The notes beneath the pieces were generated by a model. It did not search any database and was not told the origin of the DNA. It was given only the letters and a program-made list of their open reading frames with translations. Source: Gallionellaceae bacterium UBA6222 (GTDB lineage: Bacteria > Pseudomonadota > Gammaproteobacteria > Burkholderiales > Gallionellaceae). From it: a DNA stretch of 19,029 nt. Both the position numbers and the translations under genes were made by a program. Location of the stretch: assembly GCA_002421915.1 (NCBI GenBank), contig DISA01000089.1, positions 1,391 to 20,419 on the forward strand. The letters are read 5' to 3'. This document shows, piece by piece, positions 8,234 through 14,834 of this stretch. The first letter of the stretch is position 1. Each line of letters starts with the position of its first letter.

Positions 8234-9535
8234 ATGTCTAATATAGAAACTCTGGACGGTCTGCAGCGCCGCTTGAGCGCAACCATTTCACAGCAACAGA
8301 TCAGCGGCGAGGTTGAAGGCCGCCTGAAGCGCTTGGGGCGTACCGCCAAGGTGGATGGATTTCGTCAGGGCAAAGTGCCCTTGAATGTGCTGCGACAACA
8401 GTATGGAACATCGGTGCAACAAGAGGTGCTGGGCGAAAGTTTACAGCGCGCATTTGCCGAGACGGCTGTTGCCAACAAACTGCAAGTTGTCGGATACCCA
8501 CAGTTCGAAATCAAAACGGTTGATCTGAATGCACCGGAGATCGAATACAGCGCCACTTTCGAGGTCTATCCGGAAGTGATCATTGGCGACCTGTCCGGAG
8601 AAGGTGTGACCCGCACGGTTTTTAAACTGGAAGAATCGGATGTGGAAGAAACGATTCAAACCCTGCGCAAGCAGCGTGTCGTATATCAGGCCGTTGATCG
8701 TGCAGCGCAGAATGAAGATCAGGTACGCATTGATTTTTCGGGCACGCTTGAGGGCAACCTGTTTGAGGGCGGCGCAGCCAAGGACTTTGCGGTAGTGCTG
8801 GGTGCCGGACGCATGCTGCCGGATTTTGAGAATGCCTTGCTCGGCAGCAAAGCGGGCGAAACCAAGTCATTTGATATGACCTTTCCCGCCGATTACCACG
8901 GCAAGGATGTGGCGGGTAAACAGGTCACTTTCACCATCACTGTGCATGCGGTGGAAGCGCCGAATTTGCCTGAAATCGATGCGGAATTTGTCAAGTCGAT
9001 GGGGGTGGCCGACGGTGATGTGGAGAAATTCAGGCAGGAAATTCGTGAAAATGTCGGGCGTGAGGCACAACGCCGGGTCAAAGTCCGCAACAAGGACAGT
9101 GCGATGGATGCCCTGCTCAAGATCTCTCAACTCGATGCGCCGCAATCTCTGGTGCAGGGCGAAGCGCAGCGCTTGATGGAGCAGACGGTACGCGATATGG
9201 AAGGGCGCGGCATGAAGATTCCTCAAGGACTGAAACTGCCGGCCGATATGTTTCTGGAGCGCGCTGAAAAAAGGATCAAGCTGGGACTGATCCTTGCTGA
9301 ACTGGTCAAGCAGCAGGATTTGAAGGCGAAGCCGGAGCAGGTTGGGGCACTGATCAATGAATATGCGCAGAGCTTCGAGCGTCCGGAGGAGGTTCAACAG
9401 TGGTATCGTGCCGACAAGTCGCGGTTGCAGGAGATTGAAAATCTGGTGCTGGAAGACAATGTTGTGGCCTGGGTCATGGCGGGCGCCAAAGTCACCGAGC
9501 AGGCGGCGAAATTGAACGAGTTGATGGAGAATTGA
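8234..9535 (+). CDS. tig: Trigger factor, ribosome-associated chaperone and prolyl isomerase
   Basis: Binds at the ribosome exit tunnel and shields nascent chains. The 433 residues match the E. coli protein (432). The N-terminal ribosome-binding domain carries the signature DGFRQGKVP (residues 41-49), close to the canonical GFRxGKxP. A central FKBP-type isomerase domain follows at about 161-245 (RIDFSGTLEG, FDMTFPADYHG, VAGKQVTF). The C-terminal helical chaperone domain is rich in Lys, Glu and Gln. The ATG at 8234 has AAGGA at 8221-8225. The stop is one base before the clpP start, the usual tig-clpP-clpX-lon order, so nascent-chain folding and proteolysis genes are expressed together. Confidence 0.97.
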   Translation: MSNIETLDGLQRRLSATISQQQISGEVEGRLKRLGRTAKVDGFRQGKVPLNVLRQQYGTSVQQEVLGESLQRAFAETAVANKLQVVGYPQFEIKTVDLNAPEIEYSATFEVYPEVIIGDLSGEGVTRTVFKLEESDVEETIQTLRKQRVVYQAVDRAAQNEDQVRIDFSGTLEGNLFEGGAAKDFAVVLGAGRMLPDFENALLGSKAGETKSFDMTFPADYHGKDVAGKQVTFTITVHAVEAPNLPEIDAEFVKSMGVADGDVEKFRQEIRENVGREAQRRVKVRNKDSAMDALLKISQLDAPQSLVQGEAQRLMEQTVRDMEGRGMKIPQGLKLPADMFLERAEKRIKLGLILAELVKQQDLKAKPEQVGALINEYAQSFERPEEVQQWYRADKSRLQEIENLVLEDNVVAWVMAGAKVTEQAAKLNELMEN

Positions 9536-9536
9536 G

Positions 9537-10163
9537 ATGATGCAGGGCGCGACGCGAAATTCAACAGAACCAAGAGATTCCGGCCTGATCCCGATGGTGG
9601 TGGAAACCAGTGGTCGGGGCGAGCGCGCCTACGACATTTTCTCGCGCTTGCTGAAGGAGCGTGTGATCTTTCTGGTCGGCCCGATCGATGACCATGTGGC
9701 CAATCTGGTAGTGGCGCAGTTGCTGTTTCTTGAGTCGGAGAATCCGGACAAGGATGTTCATCTGTACATCAACTCACCGGGTGGTTCGATTTCGGCCGGG
9801 ATGGCGATTTATGACACCATGCAGTTCATCAAGCCTCAGGTATCCACTCTGTGTATCGGTATGGCGGCTTCAATGGGGGCATTCCTGTTGCAGGCGGGCG
9901 AGAAAGGCAAGCGCTTCGCCCTGCCCAACTCTACGGTCATGATTCACCAACCCCTGGGCGGTTTTCAGGGGCAGGCAACCGACATTGAAATACACGCCAA
10001 GTACATATTAAGCCTGCGCGAACGGCTGTATACGCTGATGGCACAACATACCGGCCGGAGTGTCGAAGAGATTGCGCGCGACAGCGAGCGCGACAATTTT
10101 CTGACAGCGGCTGAAGCGATGAGCTATGGCATGATCGACCAGGTTCTGGATAAACGGACTTGA
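9537..10163 (+). CDS. clpP: ATP-dependent Clp protease, proteolytic subunit
   Basis: Serine peptidase that forms the tetradecameric chamber working with ClpX or ClpA. The 208-residue precursor matches E. coli (207). The catalytic triad is intact: Ser112 in GMAASMGAF, His137 in VMIHQPLGG and Asp186 in SERDNF, each one residue beyond the E. coli precursor numbers 111, 136 and 185. The N-terminus has a short propeptide-like stretch before LIPMVVETSGRGERAYDI. Two adjacent ATGs (9537 and 9540) both suit the GGAGA at 9526-9530, so the start is uncertain by one codon. Only one base separates it from tig, which suggests coupling. Confidence 0.97.
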   Translation: MMQGATRNSTEPRDSGLIPMVVETSGRGERAYDIFSRLLKERVIFLVGPIDDHVANLVVAQLLFLESENPDKDVHLYINSPGGSISAGMAIYDTMQFIKPQVSTLCIGMAASMGAFLLQAGEKGKRFALPNSTVMIHQPLGGFQGQATDIEIHAKYILSLRERLYTLMAQHTGRSVEEIARDSERDNFLTAAEAMSYGMIDQVLDKRT

Positions 10164-10199
10164 CCCGGATCAGCGATAGCTTTTGGAAGGAGGGATGAA

Positions 10200-11456
10200 A
10201 TGACCACGGAAATCAACAAAGGCGACAAGCTGCTGTACTGTTCATTCTGCGGTAAAAGCCAGCACGAGGTGCGCAAGCTGATTGCGGGCCCGTCGGTGTT
10301 TGTTTGCGACGAGTGTGTGGCGCTATGCAATGACATCATTCGTGAAGAGACGGCAGGGACTGTCGATGGCGGCAAGTCGGATAAAAACGATCTGCCCACC
10401 CCGCACGAGATATGCGAGCGTCTGGATGAATACGTCATCGGGCAACGCCAAGCCAAGAAGATCCTTGCGGTTGCAGTCTATAACCACTACAAACGGCTGA
10501 AACACAAGAACGACGACGGAGTTGAGCTGGCAAAAAGCAACATCTTGCTGGTTGGGCCGACCGGTTCTGGGAAGACCTTGCTGGCGCAGACCCTTGCCCG
10601 CTTGCTGAATGTGCCGTTTGTCATGGCTGATGCGACAACCCTGACCGAGGCCGGCTATGTCGGGGAAGATGTCGAAAACATCATCCAGAAATTGTTGCAG
10701 GCATGCGAATATGATGTCGAGCGGGCGCAACGCGGCATCGTGTATGTCGATGAGATCGATAAAATTTCGCGCAAATCGGACAACCCTTCAATCACCCGCG
10801 ATGTTTCCGGCGAGGGCGTACAGCAGGCGCTGCTGAAATTGATTGAAGGCACCAAAGCTTCCATTCCGCCGCAAGGCGGGCGCAAGCACCCGAACACTGA
10901 TTTCTTGCAGGTCGATACCACGAATATCCTGTTCATCTGCGGCGGTGCGTTTGACGGTCTGGAAAAAGTGATTCGCAATCGCTCGGAAAAGGCGGGAATT
11001 GGCTTCTCCGCCAATCTGTCCAAGTGCGATGACAGCAAAGATGTGGGCAAGGTATTGCGCGAGGTGGAGCCGGAGGATTTGATCAAGTTCGGCTTGATTC
11101 CTGAATTCGTTGGCCGTTTGCCCGTGGTGGCGACATTGGAAGGGCTGGATGAGGCTGCTCTGGTGCAGATTCTGACCGAGCCGACCAATGCCCTGACCAA
11201 GCAATATCAAAAGTTGCTGGCGATGGAAGGGGTGGAACTCGAGTTTACCGACCATGTATTGAACGTTATTGCCAAAAAAGCGCTGGCGCGCAAGACCGGT
11301 GCGCGCGGCTTGCGCTCTATTCTGGAACAGGCGTTGCTGGATACCATGTTCGACCTTCCTTCCACCGATAAGGTGGAAAAGGTCGTGCTGGACGAGAATG
11401 GTACCGGCGAAATCGCACCGATCATCATGTACGCCGAAACTCCTAAAGTGGCCTGA
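10200..11456 (+). CDS. clpX: ATP-dependent Clp protease, ATP-binding unfoldase subunit
   Basis: AAA+ unfoldase that selects substrates and threads them into ClpP. The 418 residues compare with 424 in E. coli. The N-terminal zinc-binding domain has four cysteines (Cys14, Cys17, Cys36, Cys39). The Walker A motif GPTGSGKT ends in Lys125-Thr126, Walker B VYVDEID has Asp184-Glu185, and the ClpP-docking IGF loop falls at 267-269 within EKAGIGFSANL. The C-terminal KTGARGLRSILE is the sensor-2 block. A strong Shine-Dalgarno sequence AAGGAGGG at 10187-10194 precedes the ATG. The gap to clpP is 36 bp, so co-transcription is expected. Confidence 0.98.
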   Translation: MTTEINKGDKLLYCSFCGKSQHEVRKLIAGPSVFVCDECVALCNDIIREETAGTVDGGKSDKNDLPTPHEICERLDEYVIGQRQAKKILAVAVYNHYKRLKHKNDDGVELAKSNILLVGPTGSGKTLLAQTLARLLNVPFVMADATTLTEAGYVGEDVENIIQKLLQACEYDVERAQRGIVYVDEIDKISRKSDNPSITRDVSGEGVQQALLKLIEGTKASIPPQGGRKHPNTDFLQVDTTNILFICGGAFDGLEKVIRNRSEKAGIGFSANLSKCDDSKDVGKVLREVEPEDLIKFGLIPEFVGRLPVVATLEGLDEAALVQILTEPTNALTKQYQKLLAMEGVELEFTDHVLNVIAKKALARKTGARGLRSILEQALLDTMFDLPSTDKVEKVVLDENGTGEIAPIIMYAETPKVA

Positions 11457-11466
11457 GCTGACGGGG

Positions 11467-11494
11467 CTTGAAATCCGTCTGCATGCCCCCACCT
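11467..11494 (+). promoter_or_regulatory. Sigma-32-like heat-shock promoter of lon
   Basis: CTTGAAA at 11467-11473 equals the sigma-32 -35 consensus. After 13 bp, CCCCACCT at 11487-11494 matches the -10 consensus CCCCATnT except for one base. The predicted start near 11500 gives lon a leader of about 20 bases. Heat-shock control of lon is established in E. coli; its presence here is inferred from the motif. It lies wholly in the 63-bp clpX-lon gap. Confidence 0.6.
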
Positions 11495-11519
11495 CGGACG
11501 GGACCCTAACTCAAATCCA

Positions 11520-13943
11520 ATGACCATGACCGAAGCCAATCTCACCCCAGATACCGCGGAGCTGTTCCCGCTATTACCCCTGCGCGATGTCGTGGTTTTT
11601 CCGCACATGGTCATTCCCCTGTTTGTTGGCCGTGCGAAATCGATTAAGGCGCTGGAAGCCGCAATGGAAGCAGGGAAAAGCATCGTTCTGGTTGCGCAAA
11701 AATCGGCCGCCAAGGATGAGCCGGCAACTGAAGATATTTATCGCATCGGCAGCATCGCCAATATTCTGCAGATGCTCAAGTTGCCGGACGGCACGGTCAA
11801 GGTGCTGGTAGAGGGCACCCAGCGTGCGAAAGTGATACGCATACTGGATGACAAGTCACACCTGGATGCCGAGATTGAGGCAGTCCCGGCCGACGAGCAT
11901 CCGGACAGCGAAGCGGAAGCCATGCGTCGTGCGCTGATCAACCAATTTGATCAGTATGTGAAATTGAACAAGAAGATCCCTCCGGAAATTCTGACTTCTC
12001 TGGCCGGCATCGATGATGCCGGACGTTTGGCGGACACCATCGCTGCCCACCTTCCGCTCAAGCTGGAGCAAAAACAGGAAGTGCTGGAGATATTTGATGT
12101 GCGCAAACGACTTGAGCATCTGCTCGGCCTGCTTGAAGCAGAGCTTGACATCATGCAGGTGGAAAAACGTATCCGTGGCCGCGTCAAACGGCAGATGGAA
12201 AAAAGCCAGCGCGAGTATTACCTGAACGAACAGGTCAAAGCCATCCAGAAAGAACTGGGGGAAGGCGAAGACGGTGCCGACATCGAAGAGATAGAGAAAA
12301 AGATCAGGGCCGCACACATGCCGAAGGAGGCGCGTGCCAAGGCCGAGGCGGAACTGAAAAAGCTGCGCCTGATGTCACCGATGTCGGCCGAGGCGACCGT
12401 GGTGCGCAATTACATCGATGTGCTCGTTGCTTTACCCTGGAAGAAAAAAACCAAGATTGATACCGATCTGAAGCATGCGGAAGAGGTATTGGAGGCTGAT
12501 CATTATGGTCTCGAAAAAGTAAAAGAACGTATTGTTGAGTATCTGGCGGTGCAGCAGCGGGTGGAAAAAATGAAGGCGCCCATCCTCTGTCTGGTCGGGC
12601 CGCCCGGAGTGGGCAAGACTTCGCTGGGACAATCCATCGCGCGTGCCACGAATCGCAAGTTCGTGCGTATGTCGCTCGGCGGCGTGCGCGACGAATCGGA
12701 GATTCGCGGCCATCGCCGCACCTATATCGGCTCCATGCCGGGCAAGATCCTGCAAAACATGAGCAAGGTCGGCGTGAAGAATCCGCTCTTCCTGCTGGAT
12801 GAAGTGGACAAGATGGGCATGGATTTCCGCGGTGATCCATCGTCGGCGTTGCTCGAAGTGCTGGATCCGGAGCAGAACCATACCTTCGTCGATCACTACG
12901 TCGAGGTCGAGTACGACTTGTCGGATGTGATGTTCGTCGCCACTTCCAACAGCATGAACATTCCTGCGCCGTTGCTGGACCGGATGGAAGTGATCCACGT
13001 CTCCAGTTATACCGAAGACGAGAAGGTCAACATTGCGATCCGTTATCTGCTGCCGAAGGCGATCAAGAATAACGGCCTCCAGCCGGAAGAGGTGACTGTA
13101 TCGGAAAGCGCGATCCGCGACATCCTGCGTTACTACACGCGGGAGGCGGGTGTGCGCGGCCTGGAGCGCGAACTCTCCAAGATCTGCCGCAAGATCGTGA
13201 AAGCGCTGTTGACCAAGGATCAGGTGCGTAAAGTGACGGTCAGCTCGCGTAACTTGGACAAATATCTGGGGGTCCGCCGCTACAGCTATGGCATTGCCGA
13301 AAAGAACAACCAGGTTGGGCAGGTCACCGGACTGGCATGGACGGAGGTGGGCGGCGAGTTGCTGACCATCGAGACTGCGGTGCTTCCAGGAAAAGGTAAA
13401 ACGACAACCACTGGCACGCTGGGTGAGGTGATGCAGGAGTCGATTCAGGCAGCACTCAGTGTTGTGCGTCGTCGTGCCCGTTCCTTGGGAATCCCGGAGA
13501 ATTTCTACGAGAAGAACGATTTGCATATTCACCTGCCCGAAGGTGCGACACCCAAGGATGGCCCCAGCGCAGGTGCCGGAATATGCACCGCCATGGTGTC
13601 GGCATTAACCGGGATTCCGGTACGGGCCGATGTGGCGATGACCGGTGAAATCACCCTGCGCGGCGAGGTGTTGCCGATCGGCGGACTCAAGGAAAAGCTT
13701 CTGGCTGCGCAACGCGGCGGAATCAAGGTCGTGTTGATTCCGGAAGAGAACATCAAGGATCTGGTTGAGATTCCTGACAACGTCAAGAACAAGCTGGACA
13801 TTCATCCAGTTAAATGGATCGAACAGGTGTTGGCGCTTGCCTTGGAGCGTGAGCCGATTTCTCTCTCTGATGAAGTTGTTGCGGCCACGCAGCCTGTGCC
13901 TGTCACGCAGGAACAAGGCTCCGCCCCGACATTCAAGCATTGA
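11520..13943 (+). CDS. lon: ATP-dependent protease La
   Basis: Homohexameric AAA+ serine protease that degrades misfolded and some regulatory proteins. The 807 residues are within the LonA range (784 in E. coli). The N-terminal substrate-binding domain begins at LFPLLPLRDVVVFPHMVIPLFVGR (15-38). Walker A GPPGVGKTSLG has Lys366, Walker B LFLLDEVDK has Asp427-Glu428, and the peptidase domain has the Ser-Lys dyad: Ser683 in PKDGPSAGAG and Lys726 in GGLKEKLLAA, spaced 43 residues apart as in E. coli (679 and 722). ATG 11520 is used, though an in-frame ATG at 11526 is equally possible because no Shine-Dalgarno sequence is evident. It has its own heat-shock-like promoter and ends before the hupB promoter. 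Confidence 0.97.
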   Translation: MTMTEANLTPDTAELFPLLPLRDVVVFPHMVIPLFVGRAKSIKALEAAMEAGKSIVLVAQKSAAKDEPATEDIYRIGSIANILQMLKLPDGTVKVLVEGTQRAKVIRILDDKSHLDAEIEAVPADEHPDSEAEAMRRALINQFDQYVKLNKKIPPEILTSLAGIDDAGRLADTIAAHLPLKLEQKQEVLEIFDVRKRLEHLLGLLEAELDIMQVEKRIRGRVKRQMEKSQREYYLNEQVKAIQKELGEGEDGADIEEIEKKIRAAHMPKEARAKAEAELKKLRLMSPMSAEATVVRNYIDVLVALPWKKKTKIDTDLKHAEEVLEADHYGLEKVKERIVEYLAVQQRVEKMKAPILCLVGPPGVGKTSLGQSIARATNRKFVRMSLGGVRDESEIRGHRRTYIGSMPGKILQNMSKVGVKNPLFLLDEVDKMGMDFRGDPSSALLEVLDPEQNHTFVDHYVEVEYDLSDVMFVATSNSMNIPAPLLDRMEVIHVSSYTEDEKVNIAIRYLLPKAIKNNGLQPEEVTVSESAIRDILRYYTREAGVRGLERELSKICRKIVKALLTKDQVRKVTVSSRNLDKYLGVRRYSYGIAEKNNQVGQVTGLAWTEVGGELLTIETAVLPGKGKTTTTGTLGEVMQESIQAALSVVRRRARSLGIPENFYEKNDLHIHLPEGATPKDGPSAGAGICTAMVSALTGIPVRADVAMTGEITLRGEVLPIGGLKEKLLAAQRGGIKVVLIPEENIKDLVEIPDNVKNKLDIHPVKWIEQVLALALEREPISLSDEVVAATQPVPVTQEQGSAPTFKH

Positions 13944-13961
13944 GCCATGTCTGCTATGGCT
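13943..13961 (+). other. Short inverted repeat at the lon stop
   Basis: AGCCAT at 13943-13948 pairs with ATGGCT at 13956-13961 around a 7-base loop. It starts on the last base of the lon stop codon and ends on the first base of the hupB -35 candidate. There is no T-run, so it is not a classical terminator; it could protect the lon transcript end or simply be chance. Confidence 0.3.
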
Positions 13962-13989
13962 TGACCCGTCAGATAGCACTTGATATAAA
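13961..13989 (+). promoter_or_regulatory. Sigma-70 promoter of hupB and the tRNAs
   Basis: TTGACC at 13961-13966 and TATAAA at 13984-13989 are separated by the ideal 17 bp, each one base off consensus. Transcription would start near 13996, about 45 bases before the hupB ATG. With no terminator between, the two tRNA genes downstream would lie on the same transcript. Confidence 0.65.
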
Positions 13990-14041
13990 GCCGCCGCAGA
14001 TTTTTCATGTCCGCCTGCGTGGGTCCGAAAAAGGGAGTCTC

Positions 14042-14317
14042 ATGAGCAATAAAGCAGATCTATTGAAGCGATTGCGCAATCCGCTGATCTATCCAGGGCA
14101 GCCGCGGGCCGTGCACTGGAAGCGGTAATCGCATCCCATCAAAGACTCACTGAAAAACGGGGAGCAGGTGAGCCTGGTTGGGTTTGGGACTTTCTATGTG
14201 GGCGAGCGCGCCGCACGTAACGGGCGCAACCCGCTGACCGGCGCTGAAATCAAGATCAAGGCAGCCAGAATTTCCAAGTTTCGCGCTGGCAAAGGTTTGA
14301 AAGATACTGTAAACTAG
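14042..14317 (+). pseudogene. hupB: DNA-binding protein HU with two compensating frameshifts
   Basis: HU is the small dimeric nucleoid protein that bends DNA. The start (MSNKADLL) and the C-terminal half (from SLKNGEQVSLVGFGTF to GKGLKDTVN) lie in the same frame, but between them the frame runs into a TAA at 14126-14128. Reading the middle in the +1-shifted frame gives perfect HU sequence (AIAQSADLSRAAAGRALEAV). One base is therefore missing near 14066-14067 (an AA run after the LL codons) and one is extra in the CCC run at 14135-14137. Repairing both gives 91 residues, the normal HU length. As written, only a 28-residue peptide is made. The Shine-Dalgarno sequence AAGGGAG at 14031-14037 and a strong promoter are intact, and no other damage is seen. 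Either a very recent mutation or, more likely, sequencing or assembly error in short homopolymers. The gene call is firm; the broken state is uncertain. Confidence 0.9.
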
Positions 14318-14329
14318 CGCGCTTTCTAC

Positions 14330-14405
14330 GGGTGCTTAGCTCAGCTGGTAGAGCACCGCCCTTACAAGGCGATTGTCGGCGGTTCGATCCCGTCAGCACC
14401 CACCA
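14330..14405 (+). tRNA. tRNA-Val (anticodon UAC)
   Basis: A 76-base cloverleaf with encoded CCA. The acceptor stem GGGTGCT (14330-14336) pairs fully with AGCACCC (14395-14401), the D-stem is GCTC/GAGC, the anticodon loop CTTACAA carries TAC at 14363-14365, and the T-arm is GGCGG-TTCGATC-CCGTC. It closely resembles E. coli tRNA-Val(UAC). The top pair of the anticodon stem (27-43) is a C-A mismatch. It starts 12 bp after the hupB stop. Confidence 0.97.
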
Positions 14406-14428
14406 AGATAGCAGTCAAACGGTTTCAT

Positions 14429-14505
14429 GGAGTGGTAGTTCAGTTGGTTAGAATACCGGCCTGTCACGCCGGGGGTCGCGGGTTCGAGTCCCGTCCACTC
14501 CGCCA
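14429..14505 (+). tRNA. tRNA-Asp (anticodon GUC)
   Basis: A 77-base cloverleaf with encoded CCA. The acceptor stem is GGAGTGG (14429-14435) with CCACTCC (14495-14501), discriminator G, anticodon loop CTGTCAC with GTC at 14463-14465, a fully paired CCGGC/GCCGG anticodon stem, and a GCGGG-TTCGAGT-CCCGT T-arm. It lies 23 bp after tRNA-Val, with no terminator between, so both probably come from one precursor. Confidence 0.98.
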
Positions 14506-14516
14506 ATATGCAGGAT

Positions 14517-14543
14517 AAAACGCCACTTTTGTGGCGTTTTTTT
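14517..14543 (+). terminator. Rho-independent terminator after tRNA-Asp
   Basis: AAAACGCCAC at 14517-14526 pairs perfectly with GTGGCGTTTT at 14531-14540 around a TTTT loop, and the T-run continues to 14543. This closes the hupB-tRNA transcript and separates it from the histidine kinase gene. The A/T ends make it partly usable on the minus strand too. Confidence 0.92.
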
Positions 14544-14834
14544 ATGCGCGTTCTCATTTGTGGATTCGCCACAATCAAGACTGCGCCCCGGGATTGTGGT
14601 CATACCAGAAAATCTCAGTCATCCCGCCTCATAATTTGCGCAGGGGCCGCCATTATCAAACTGAATTCTGAAGACGTGCGAGCTCCGGTACTTTGAGGCA
14701 ATAAAATGCCAACTGATACAATCCGGACATCGAATGATGGACGGGACCGCTCTTGGTTTTGTACTGCCGCACCATCCTTGCCGCTACTGGGGCCACAGAC
14801 GCAGAGGGATTGTGTATATCCACCCGGGGGATCA
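14544..14834 (+). promoter_or_regulatory. Intergenic leader of the hybrid kinase gene
   Basis: About 290 bp without a supported gene. It contains a perfect 8-bp inverted repeat, CCACAATC at 14569-14576 and GATTGTGG at 14592-14599, with a 15-base loop. An extended -10 promoter candidate follows: TTGAGG at 14693-14698, an 18-bp spacer, and TGA-TACAAT with the hexamer at 14717-14722, giving a start near 14729. The kinase frame is open from 14706, but the 43 extra residues look unlike a kinase N-terminus (charged and Pro/Cys-rich with no motif), and the promoter would lie inside them. I treat them as untranslated leader. Confidence 0.5.

Noticed and set aside
12432..13532. Long minus-strand open frame (366 codons) opposite lon
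   Set aside because: It is antisense to the conserved AAA+ and protease domains of lon, and its translation has no recognisable motifs. It is a codon-bias shadow.
14042..14317. Programmed ribosomal frameshifting in hupB
   Set aside because: Two opposite shifts without slippery heptamers or stimulatory structures would be needed; HU is not known to use recoding.
14706..14834. 43-residue N-terminal extension of the kinase
   Set aside because: It has no motif, the promoter candidate lies inside it, and the later ATG at 14835 directly precedes the membrane segment with a purine-rich ribosome site.
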